Assembly: GCF_965363235.1 (NCBI RefSeq)
Contig: NC_134846.1
Location: 1,369,001-1,433,000, forward strand
Origin: Mytilus galloprovincialis
Taxonomy: Eukaryota; Mollusca; Bivalvia; Mytilida; Mytilidae
Reading direction: 5' to 3'
DNA length: 64,000 nt
In this document: one piece after another, positions 53,746 to 64,000 of the stretch
Layout of the letters: the number at the start of each line of letters is the position of its first letter
Numbering within the stretch: the first letter of the stretch is position 1
Program-made: the position numbers and the translations under genes
The notes under the pieces: model-generated
What the model was told of the DNA's origin: nothing
Databases searched by the model: none
The model's input: the letters and a program-made list of their open reading frames with translations, nothing else

Positions 53746-56340
53746 TATTTTATAATAAGCTAAAAAATAGAAAAGGATAAAAAAGTGTCAAGATTAGAGT
53801 AATGTTAAAATAACGCTTTTGATTGTATAGATATAAATGTTGAATATTTTATTCACATATTATAATATATTAAAATTCAGTTGGTACAAAACACCTCGAC
53901 TAAAATTAATTTGGTTTTTTTAATTTTTAATAAAATTTTAACAAAATATTAACATTGACCATTTGACAAAAATATAAAAATTTCAAAAAACTTGTACCAC
54001 ACACTTCATTGGAAAAAAATCATTGGATATATAAAGCAGTTTGACAAACACTAATTTTAATCATTGAGAAGCCTTATACATCCTTACCAATGGATCGTGA
54101 TTAAAATGTTCAGCTGATTTTTACTGAGTTATCTCCCTGTAGTGTTATGTACACCTTAAGGATGTCATCAAATAATCGAATGCCCAAGATTTGCTCAGAT
54201 AATACAACCATTACTTAAAATATTATTGGACAATAAGTTTAGCTTTGTAGAAGTTTGCTTGCTGTCCTATCTCTGGAACCTAATTAGTGTTTTTCTATTT
54301 TATTTTTGAGACTTTGATGGTGAGGACAGTCATGACATATCTAATTTCATGTTAATTAAAAACTTCTTCTGACTCTGTGTTTAGAGACCTCTTATATCAG
54401 TACACCTTTTCTATATTGCCTATCTGTGTGATTAAGTGCTAAACAGAATTACAGCCACTTGTTTTTTTGTTTATGACCATACATTGACCTTTGCAAGGCT
54501 TATGGTTTCTCTGATATGTCGATGGGTTGCTGTCTTGCTTTTAACAAGATTAAGATGTTTTTACAATAACAGTTTAATTTCAGAACATTCAATGAACAAT
54601 TTGCAAAGAATACAATGACATCATAATGGAAGCATTTATTAGAAAATTCAAGATTTTTCCTTTTCTTCATGTCATAGCAAACTATATATTACATGGATGT
54701 TGACATATTTTGGGACACATCTGAACCTAAAAGTGTTTTTTTCTCACTGAATCCGCACATAAAAGAATTTTGTACTTCTCATCATAATGGGTTTTTTTTA
54801 TCTCTTGCTAGATAAATAGAAGTTACTGTAAAACACAATTTACATGATTTAAAGCAATTAATTGTACCAAAGTTGAATTAAAACACAGACTTTCTAGGAT
54901 GTAATTAGTGTCCTTTTGTTAGTCTGTTGATCTTTTTCTTTTTTAGCTATGTGGTTGTCAGTTCGTTTTTAACTTCTGAGTTTGAATGTCCCTCTGGTAT
55001 CTTTTGCCTCTCCTTTATCTTGTCATGGCCGTTGAAAGCTCACTATACAGTATGGGTTTTCTTATTGTTGAAGGTAATACTGTGAGCAATAATTGATTAT
55101 GGCCTCATCATTTGAACTCTGTTGGAAAGTTGTCTCTTTGGCATTCATATAACATCTTATTTCTAAATTGTAGATAACTCTTAGTTTTTCTATGCTGTTG
55201 GGTTTCTGTCTCATAAAGAGGTACTTCATGGTTCCTTTATTTCATCATTTTTTTATATCAAAAAACATTTTTCTTATTAAAGTGACATGCATGTGTATGT
55301 ATGTAATAGCAGTTTAACAAAAAACAAATATATATATGTTATAGAAACAATAAAAAACACCCAACACTTTGAGCCTATAAGTCATTTTCAAAATCATCAT
55401 TTTCATGATAATGTTTTACTTTTATCATGGATTCTAATCATAAATAGATGGATGCTCATAATAGAAAATAAAAACAATTACTTACACTTCAAATCTAGAT
55501 GCATGAAAACTTATTTGATCTTTTACATTATTACGCCATCACCATTTTCTAAGCATCTTGCCTTTTAAATACAACGTATCACAAATCTGTCAAAATTAAA
55601 AAAAGTTACAAAGTTATTCTAATGTTCCCTTTATTGCAGGAAATAATCCTTATTGAATTAGTACTGTGATTGAGTACTGGGAAATACATGTATTAAATTA
55701 AAAAAAAGTTGACAATTTTATGTATATGTCATAAAGAAAAAAAATCAGAGTTTAGTTAATTCACAGGAATCTGAAAATTTCATAAGAAATATGGGCATCT
55801 CAGGCTTCATTGTTGCTGGACAATCTCTGAGATGGCTAGATACAATGTACCTTAATTATTATTGATACTGATAGAATTTCTGATTCCTGACGTTTATGAA
55901 TTTTGAAGTGCTTTTTTCGTATGCTATCAACTACCAAATTGATAAAGCACATTTGCTTAAAAGGTAATGGCTACATAGGCTCATAGTTTACAAAATACTG
56001 AGTATGTTATTTTTGTGTTGTCAAGTTGCTGTCAAAAATAATTTATCAGTACGATTTTGTCCTTTCCAAAATTGAAGCAAGATTGCAACATTATGTTATT
56101 CAAATCAACGGATAAATTAAAGACAAAAACTATTAAAAAAGCATGGTTTATGTGGATCAACACTGCTTTTTCACAGAAAGAATGTATTGTTTACATTTTG
56201 TACCTTGCACATGGGATGAAACGGAAGCGGAAATTTCAAACGGTATGCGCAAATGATTACTAAAACAAGGAAGACTGCGCACCAATCTTTGTTGTTTTGT
56301 GCAAGGAAACAAATGAAAATGAAATAGGTGTTGGTCGACT
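53746..56340. promoter_or_regulatory. Shared upstream region of DHRS7B and USP22
   Basis: The two start codons face away from each other across 2.6 kb. A splice acceptor just upstream of the DHRS7B ATG (53760) shows that its first exon lies inside this region. A minus-oriented family L copy occupies about 54900-55160. The part nearest USP22 (56220-56340) is slightly richer in CG. No TATA box is convincing. The open frames at 55287-55568 and 56057-56263 show no homology I recognise. Confidence 0.4.
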
Positions 56341-59300
56341 ATGTCGATTTGTGAACATTTAAATGACTATAAATCAATTCATGGAACAAATGCATATCGA
56401 TTAATCCATGCATATTTCGTAGCTTGCCCGTCGGCTGAAGCCAGGCGACGAAAGGTGACTAAAAAATTATATCCCCCATCGACTGAAATGAGATCATTTA
56501 TAAATTATATCCTGCAAAAAAATCTCCCCATACCTACAACAACTGAATCGAATCATCTTTCATAAAAAGGAATAATATGGTTTTATACAATAAAGGCTAT
56601 TCTTCTGAAAATGTTAAATGGATGGATGGGGTCTTTCATTTCTGTTGTTTATTTAATTTTTTTCTAAGCTAGTTAGTGTTAAACAATATTTTTGATTTCT
56701 CCAAAACATATTGATAAGTTTCTGCAAAATGTTAAAATATGAGGGTTATAATGGGGGTACCTTCATGAAGAATAATGGCAAAAATTTCTGTTAAATGATG
56801 TTAACCGTAAATTTTGGAACATGATGATAAATTGTACACTTTCTTTTAGTCGACAAAAATCAACTGATTTTGACGAATCAAGATAATTGTTTTCCAAAAA
56901 TAGCGGTAAAGATAATTATTACAAACCTGGACGAATCAGAAAAATTTGAAGTATCACGATCAGGATAATTTGATGAATCATGGTAAAATGTAAATCAATT
57001 TGTTGCTACGGTAGCCGAAAATGACTGTTTGACGACTGAAGTTAAAGGGCATTAATACGGTTAAATAACATTATATGACAAAAATTAGTAAATGAATAGA
57101 ACGCTATGCTCCAAAAGTAAAATAGACCACTTTCGATTTCAGACACTGTAACTTTCCATGAATATTTCCTATCTTGATGCTTTCTTGTTGGCATCACTGT
57201 AAGAATCACTTTCACAATACGGTGAATTACACAGATTGACTCTAGGTCAAACAGTGACTACAGTGTTACAACTCATTGATAAAAAAAACATCTTGAGATC
57301 AGTGTATATATTAATAGAAATGTTAACAATAACACAGACACAAACAAAACAGAAAACAAAATTATAGAATAAAAGAAAATGCTCACAGTTGCTATAACAA
57401 AGCTCCAAATAATCAGCCTGCTATTGTTAATTGTATTTTTATAAAAAGTAAAATAATAAAAATATTGAACTTCTACTAGGAAAATTCAGAAACCCCCATC
57501 ATCAAATCGCAAAATCAAAAGCTCTAACAAGTCAAACAAAATCAACTGTCTAATTCCTGACTTGGTACAGGCATTTCCTTGTGTTGAAAATGGTGTATTA
57601 AGTGTGTTTTTTTTAGCTAGCTAATATAAACCCCTCACTTGTTTGACAGTCAAAAAAAAAATCCATTATGTATGTATCTTGACAACAATGTGTAAACAAA
57701 ACACAGACATTATTAACATGATTAATAATGATAGGTATAGAAGTCAAGAATAGGTGTACAACAGTAAAAATTGTATTGTATTACTCATCTTTATCACAAT
57801 CAAACAAACAATATACGTCAACAAAAACAAAAAAATGTCATAAGACAAAGCACAGAATACAAAAAAATGACCATATAATAAAACAAAAACACAATGGCCG
57901 GGATTAATAAATACTAAGCCATGCCAAATAGCAATTACAAAAATGGAATACAGTAAAAGTTTAGTACTTCATTCATTATTCATATAAATATTTCCTCATA
58001 AAAACGCTGATATAATTGAGAACCTGACCCTCATGTTTTACACATTATTTTTATTTTCTCACTATCATGACTATATTTTAAATATTAGAATATCAGCATT
58101 ATGTAATGCTTAGATTTGTTTCAGGGGTATCCCAAAGTGTGATTATTTTTTTTATAATTTTAGGCTGCTTCCAATAGATGTCATACATGTCAGAAATATG
58201 CACTCAGGCTTCATGCCTGCTTACACTGTGTTTATTTTGGATGCTATAATGACAGGCATATTCATGGACATGCTGAAAGGAAGGGCCACCATCTGGGTAA
58301 ATACATTGTGCATAAATGGTAAAAGATTAGTTCTTACAAGTATTATTTTACATGTTTTAGGCAAGTTTAAAAGTCTCTTTAAAAGCAATTGAACAATTTA
58401 CCTGTAAATAAAAAAAGAGGTGTAGTTTAAACGAAAATGGACCACTAGAAACACATACATAACAGGTTGACATATTAACACTAACATGTAACTGTCAACA
58501 CATAAACCCAAGTTTTTTAATCTGAATCGTGAAAGAATAATGTGATTGTGATTCTGTTGTTAATCAATTTAAGGAGAGATTTATATAAAGAGTATAATAT
58601 ATCTGTGATTATAAAATAACAACTTTTTTTTTCAGCTATGGATTTAAGTTATGGAACAGTATTCTGTTTTGCCTGTAATGATTACATGTACGATCCAGAA
58701 TTAGAAACAATTTCTACCTCACAACATCAAAAATCTGCAAAGGCTCAAGGTACAGAGAGTCAGATATACATCATCAATGTAGTTTTCTATATTCATCTGG
58801 TTCATAGTTTTCTTCATGAACGATCTCCAACATTTGATTTTATTGCTTGCAAAATCTTTACATTATCTGTTTTTTAGACAATAATCTTTTTTTCAAACCA
58901 GTGGGTCAGTTTAATAGACAACACTTAAAAAATTAACAAAAAACTGTTTAAACTTTCAGTAATAGTAATACATTTAAAAATATTTTGAAATTAAGTACAA
59001 ATGTAATAGAAGTCTGAATCCTGATATTCTTAACAAAAACATTTTTGTTGGGTTAAGAGTTCCTTTGAGTGATCAGATTTATGAAGTTTGTAAGTGTAAA
59101 CTGCAACACTTGCATATTTTTGCAAGGGTACAGCTGATTCACCAATTTTATCACTTTTATTTATTTCAGGATTAAAACAACAGTTTATACGATGGGAACC
59201 TACTGATATTGAGAAGGAAATTCTATTACAGAATCCTAAAAGAAGGAAAGTAGAAACTACATCAACAATAGGTACATTACTGAAAAATTAACAAATTCAA

Positions 59301-62300
59301 ATCAACAGCATAATGAATATATGGTACCCATCCATCCAGGGCATCCAAAAAATATTTAAGGCAAAAGGTCAGGTCAAAAAGATAGCAAAACATATTTTTT
59401 TAACTGAATTATGTTAGAATGGCAACCCAAGTTAAATGTCTGTTTCAGGTTTGATTCAACAGGTCAAAAATATAATTTATCTGTATCCCTTTCCTCCATT
59501 GAATTTTTTTTGCATACTTGATTTGCATATGATTTTTCAATAAAATGCTGAAAATATGCTTTAAAGTATTAATGCATTTCGAAAAACAACTATTTCAACA
59601 AATAAATCTAAGTCTGATATTCCTATGATATTCCTTTTCATTTTGGATACAAATTTTATTAAGTCTACTGCAGATACTTTGTAGTCAAATCGTTTCAACT
59701 GAGGTACTACACAGGCGTCAAAAGGCGTCATTATGGAGTAAAGGGGGTGGCGTCAAAAAGCGTCATTATGGAGGAAAGGGTTTTAAGTCCAGAATATACG
59801 ACCGCTTGTATTATTAAAAATTTAGGATGCATCTTAATATTAAGTAAACAATAATTATCAGTCAATCAAATATAAGGCAATAGTGTAATTAAAAGTATGG
59901 AATTAAACACATATTTGAACTTGAAAAAATACAAAGATGAGACTTTATTAGAAAGACAAATAAAAAGGGTTACCATGCAAAACACTATTTATTTACAAAA
60001 TAGGAATTGCATTTACAATTTTTTTATTACTTTTTAAATAAATGATGTTACACCAAAGCAATCTGTTTGTTATCTGTTTCAGGTCTGCGAGGATTGATTA
60101 ATTTGGGAAACACTTGTTTTATGAACTGCATTGTACAGGCATTGATTCACACACCCGTTTTGAGAGACTATTTTTTAGCTGATAAGCATGTTTGTGAAAT
60201 GAAAGACGACGAAGCTCGGCAGTGCCTTGTTTGTGAAATGTCCAGACTTTTTCAAGAAGTAAGTGATGTTACCTTAAAATGCTTATTTTTTTAACACTTT
60301 TTACTTAAGTAAAATTCTGATTTTAACAAAGTAGTATTTTAACACAATTTAAGTAACCATGTCTCAAAAAATGCTTGTAATTGAAGATATTTATGAAGGA
60401 ACAATTCCAAACAAATGTATTTTGTGAGACCTTTGAAGATGTGATTTAACTTTTTTTTTCATAATTTCAATTTGAATAATTCAATATAAAAAAATTATGT
60501 TTTTTTTTACATTCTCAGTTTTACTCTGGAGCCAGGGCTCCACATATTCCATTTCGTCTTTTACACCTGGTGTGGACCAATGCTCGTCACTTGGCAGGAT
60601 ATGAGCAGCAGGATGCTCATGAATTCCTGATTGCAGCACTTGATGTGTTACACAGACATTGTAAAGGTTACTCCGCTAATCTATTGTTGTCTCATAGTCG
60701 ACCAAGTATTCAAGGTAGGTGTCATGGTATTTCTGTCATGCCTTCCACTGATTAAATTGGATTCAATTTCTATAGAAATCAGGTGTAAGTTTCAAATCTT
60801 TTATAAGGGCTATTCCATTAAAATGTATGTGGCAGGGTAGGATGGGAAGTTTAATTATTGAATGTGGTGCATGGATATTTTGTCAGCTGGGTCTTTTAGC
60901 ATTATGCCAAATTATCTAAAAATGTTCTTGGATGTAGGATATTTTGAAAGACCCTTCCTATCCTCCTAAATTCATTTTATTGGAAAAGCCCTAAATGTCT
61001 TCTGGGAAATTCATTATTGAAAGTAAATTTCAGATCAATGTTGGGTTATTCACGCACAGTGTATTATGAACACTGTTGCCTTACAACCGACATAGATGCC
61101 TTTACTATAAATAGAATATACTGATACATTTGAAATTAATTCTTCAATTTAAACAACCAAAAGGAATAAAATGTTCAAAATGTGTATGTGTTTGAAGAGT
61201 GTTTTGTTTTTGTGCATGTTAATTTGGACTTTAAACTTTATAGAGCACTGCTGCACAGTGAATACTATTAAGAAATATTGGACATTACATCTTCATGAGC
61301 CAGAAAAGTTGGGCTCATGAGATATATAGGGAAGAAAGATACCAAAGGGACAGTCAAACTCATAGATCGAATATAAACTGACAACGACATGTCTAAAAAT
61401 GAAAAAGACAGACAAGTTAATGCATACAAGACACAACATAGAAAGATAAAGCAACACAAATTCAACCAAAAACTGGTGGTGATCTGAGGTGCTCTGGTGC
61501 TACAAATGTCACAATAATACAAGTATTGATTAAAATTGATGACAGCAGAGATTAATGTAATGATTGATAAAATAAACCACAGATGCTCTGTAAATTGGCA
61601 ACAGTTAACAAATATTTATAACTAATTTTGAACTTTGGACTTTCATTTCAGTCCTGTATTTAATAAGTATAAGGCCACACCAATTTGATTCCTTGTTCGA
61701 CGGATCCGCCCGCACCTATTTTTTTCAAAACAGATTTTTTTATTTTTTTTTAAATTCCCCTTTCCCGCATCCGGAAATGTAATCATGTCCATTTCCCACA
61801 CTGTTTTTTTTTGTAAATATTATAAAAAGATATCAACATTTGTTTTTAAAATCACAGTCTAACCTGTATATAACGATTTTAAACATAAAAGCACCCCACC
61901 ACACTGTGTAAATATCTGTGAGAATATTTTTTTTAGCATGAAACCTATTTATCCAAAGAGGGAGTGCTCCGAAATAAATTTATAACAGCGGAAATACCTG
62001 TAAAGAACAAAAAATTGGTTTCTGTCCCCCTTTCTTATATTCCCTATCACAAAATGTTCGTTGTTAGAATAAAGTACCAGAACTTCTGAAGGATTTGCCT
62101 TCAACTACAATTATATTGTATGCTGGCGAAACAAAACTATTCATAGCCGCTGCATGTTTATGCACCTGTCCTGATTGATTCAGGGGCCTGTCGTTCGGCA
62201 GTTATCGTTTGTTGATGTTGTTCATTGGTATTTTCCCGTTTGGATATATAAATTAGATCGTTTGTTTTCCTGTTCGAATTGTGTACGCTAATAATTTTGG

Positions 62301-63278
62301 GGTCCTTTATAGCTTGCTGTTTGGTCTGTATCAAAGCCCTGTGTAAAAGGCCGTACTTTGACCTGTGTTTGTTATTATCAGATTGAGAACAACCCTCCCT
62401 CAGACAAGGGGTCATTTTACTGATGTAGAAAAGAAAATAGAAATACCAAGGATTTGTACTATAGTTCTTCTATACAAAACATTTGAAAACTTAGAATTTT
62501 GTACTCAAAAAGAGGAGAGTTACATCATATTTTAAACAACTTTTTTCTGAAAGAGGGGTCCACTTATTTTGAATAATATTAAACTGTTAAAGTAAATGTG
62601 TTAATTTAACATGGTTAAAGTCCAGAAATGATGCAAAATTCTTGGACATGTTTTGACCATTTAATACTAGATAGATATATAGTTCTTTGAGAAAATATTA
62701 GCCCTTTTGTACAAACAAATATATTATAACTTATATTGATCCCTCATAAAACATGTAAAAGGGATATTTATAACATAAAGGGGTTGTCCCCAAACTGATT
62801 ATGACTTGGATGGAGAATTGTCTCATTGTCAGTCACACAAACATCATTTGTACATAGACCAGATTTAATTATTTCTTGGTGAACAGGGAAAAAATACTTC
62901 AGAAATTAAAGAAATGTCAAAGTACAAGTGATAAACATTGATAAATCAAGTTTTAATATTGTCAAAACCTACTATTTTATGTTTACATAAAAAAATTATA
63001 ATCGCTCGCCTTTACTTTTCAAGCTTCGCCTCAAAAATTTGCAAATTAAATATTTTTTTATTAAAATTTTCAAATCGCTCTCTCGCCCCAAATTTTGGAG
63101 TCCAAAAATCCGTAGAACAAGAAATTAAATTGGTGTGGCCTAATAAATAATTATGAAAACTTGATTTATTTATTCTAGGTTCTAATGGGACCAACAACCC
63201 AATTGTACACTGTAACTGTATAATTGATCAGATATTCACTGGTGGACTTCAATCAGATGTTACATGTCAGCAGTGCAA
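56341..63278 (+). CDS. USP22: USP22/nonstop, SAGA deubiquitinase, 5' seven exons (runs off the window)
   Basis: USP22 removes ubiquitin from histones H2B and H2A as the catalytic subunit of the SAGA DUB module. Exons: 56341-56454, 58164-58296, 58636-58749, 59170-59271, 60083-60258, 60519-60666 (or 60714) and 63179-63278. All are GT-AG with matching phases. The ATG at 56341 is preceded by an in-frame TGA at 56320. Exons 1-3 hold the ZnF-UBP domain: Cys44, Cys47, Cys57, Cys60, Cys65, His70, His74 and His80, and the Cys93/Cys96 pair; [20 protein letters not shown] mirrors human. PKRRK at the end of exon 4 is as in human. Exon 5 opens the USP domain with [16 protein letters not shown], with catalytic Cys166 (codon 60115-60117). 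Exon 6 has [19 protein letters not shown] and exon 7 has [21 protein letters not shown]. The catalytic His and Asp lie beyond the window. About 295-311 of an expected ~500 residues are seen. Confidence 0.95.
61300..61525 (+). repeat. Dispersed repeat family Q fragment in USP22 intron 6
   Basis: GAAAGATACCAAAGGGACAG, TCAAACTCATAGATCGAATA, TAAACTGACAACGACATG and AACCAAAAACTGGTGGTGAT are parts of a repeat I associate with mussel genomes. Reverse-oriented pieces occur at 45300-45370 (TTCCTTTGGTATCTTTCGCC) and 54950-55010. The minus-strand frame at 61268-61522 is in this repeat. Confidence 0.5.
61672..63141. mobile_element. 1.47 kb element with ~35-bp inverted ends (AGGCCACACC...)
   Basis: The left end AGGCCACACCAATTTGATTC then CTTGTTCGACGGAT is mirrored on the right by ATCCGTAGAACAAG, then AAATTAAATTGGTGTGGCCT. 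There is no transposase frame. A family L-related copy (variant M, about 62145-62410) is inside it. It ends 37 bp before USP22 exon 7, so it now supplies the sequence around that exon's branch point region. Confidence 0.7.
62145..62410 (-). repeat. Family L-related repeat (variant M)
   Basis: GCTGCATGTTTATGCACCTG, CAGGGGCCTGTCGTTCGGCA, TAATTTTGGGGTCCTTTATA and GGCCGTACTTTGACCTGTG run in the same order as 37995-38260. The minus-strand open frame here (85 aa) is not credited as a gene. Confidence 0.5.
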
Positions 63279-63612
63279 GTAAGTCAATGATGATTAACTT
63301 CGAACAATTTTATTACTGAAGTTTTATTTATTATCGTGGAGTGCAGAAAACTCAGCTTTTCGTGGATATTTAATTTCATGGTTTTTTCAAAGTCTCTATA
63401 CAACCTGATACAATTTTTTTTATTCGTTGAACATTTACCTGTACCAACAAAAACCACGAAAATTGGTATCCAACAAATAATAATAGATACACAGTTTTCC
63501 ACCTACAAAATCTGCATGCAATGTATTTGGTATATTTATGACTACTATGGCTAGGATTATATTGAATTGATATTGGAAAGCATTACAGTACCAATACCAA
63601 ATTGTTTATTAT

Positions 63613-64000
63613 AGTATAAAAAAGAAGATGTGGTATGATTGCCAATAAGACAACTATCCACAAAAGACCAAAATGACACAGACATTAACAACTATAGGTC
63701 ACCGTACTGCCTTCAACAATGAGCAAAGCCCATACCGCATAGTCAGCTTAAAAGACCCCGATAAGACAATATAAAATAATTCAAACGAATAAACTAACGA
63801 CCTTATTTATGTAAAAAAATGAACGAAAAACAAATATGTAACACATAAACAAACGACAACCACTGAATTACAGGCTCCTGACTTGGGACAGGCACATACA
63901 TAAATAATGTGGCGGGGTTAAACATGTTAGCGGGATCCCAACCCTCCCCCTAACCTGGGACAGTAGTATAACAGTACAACATAAGAACGAACTATAAAAA
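63613..64000 (+). repeat. Family L repeat, best-preserved copy, cut by the window edge
   Basis: It begins AAAAAAGAAGATGTGGTATG then ATTGCCAATAAGACAAC, continues with CCGTACTGCCTTCAACAATG and GCCCATACCGCATAGTCAGC, and ends near AAGAACGAACTATAAAAA. Around ten partial or full copies occur in the window in both orientations. No tRNA-like A or B box and no coding frame are seen, so its class stays open. In USP22 intron 7. Confidence 0.7.

Noticed and set aside
56057-56263. Upstream open frame before USP22 as an extra exon
   Set aside because: No homology to the USP22 N-terminus, and an in-frame stop at 56320 lies before the USP22 start. It may be 5' UTR or promoter sequence.

Overview
This 64 kb window is AT-rich, intron-rich animal DNA. 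The spliced genes have closest recognisable counterparts in animals. The dispersed repeats look like those I know from mussel (Mytilus-type) bivalve genomes. The bivalve/mussel assignment is recollection of repeat families, not a database result.

Five host genes can be reconstructed exon by exon with consistent splice phases. (1) Minus strand, 3402-10853: ribosomal protein L10 (RPL10), 5 coding exons, 213 aa. (2) Minus strand, 15417-24823: an FBXL16-type F-box/leucine-rich-repeat protein, 3 coding exons, 471 aa. (3) Minus strand, 33316-35854: TMEM11, a mitochondrial cristae-organising membrane protein, 171 aa, with a tiny 17-base first coding exon. (4) Minus strand, 44375-53745: DHRS7B, a membrane-anchored short-chain dehydrogenase/reductase, 6 coding exons, 305 aa. 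(5) Plus strand, 56341 to beyond the right edge: USP22/nonstop, the SAGA deubiquitinase; seven exons are visible, carrying the zinc finger and the catalytic cysteine.

The last three genes form the main positional signal. TMEM11, DHRS7B and USP22 are also neighbours in human 17p11.2 (from memory), and the DHRS7B/USP22 pair is head-to-head there as here. This suggests an old bilaterian gene cluster, perhaps held by a shared promoter region at 53.8-56.3 kb.

Most of the rest is a dense layer of non-autonomous transposons, many with ends that can be read directly. They include a piggyBac-like MITE with TTAA flanks (4001-4670), two copies of another TTAA-flanked family (36306-36925, 39071-40867), a hAT-type MITE with a perfect 8-bp target duplication (46971-47821), a small CAG...CTG family with 5-bp target duplications, and a 3.1 kb foldback element with 0.48 kb arms (19834-22914). 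There are also several bivalve-type elements whose cores are tandem arrays, and a three-layer nest (a LINE fragment holding a MITE holding a larger element) at 28.4-31.1 kb. Tandem arrays of 35 bp (42976-43290) and 45 bp (50134-50637) are present. I see no tRNA, rRNA or CRISPR, and no recognisable retroviral or LTR element.

The genes serve unrelated housekeeping roles (translation, F-box/LRR regulation, mitochondrial membrane shape, lipid reduction, histone deubiquitination), so the window is ordinary host chromosome rather than a dedicated gene system.
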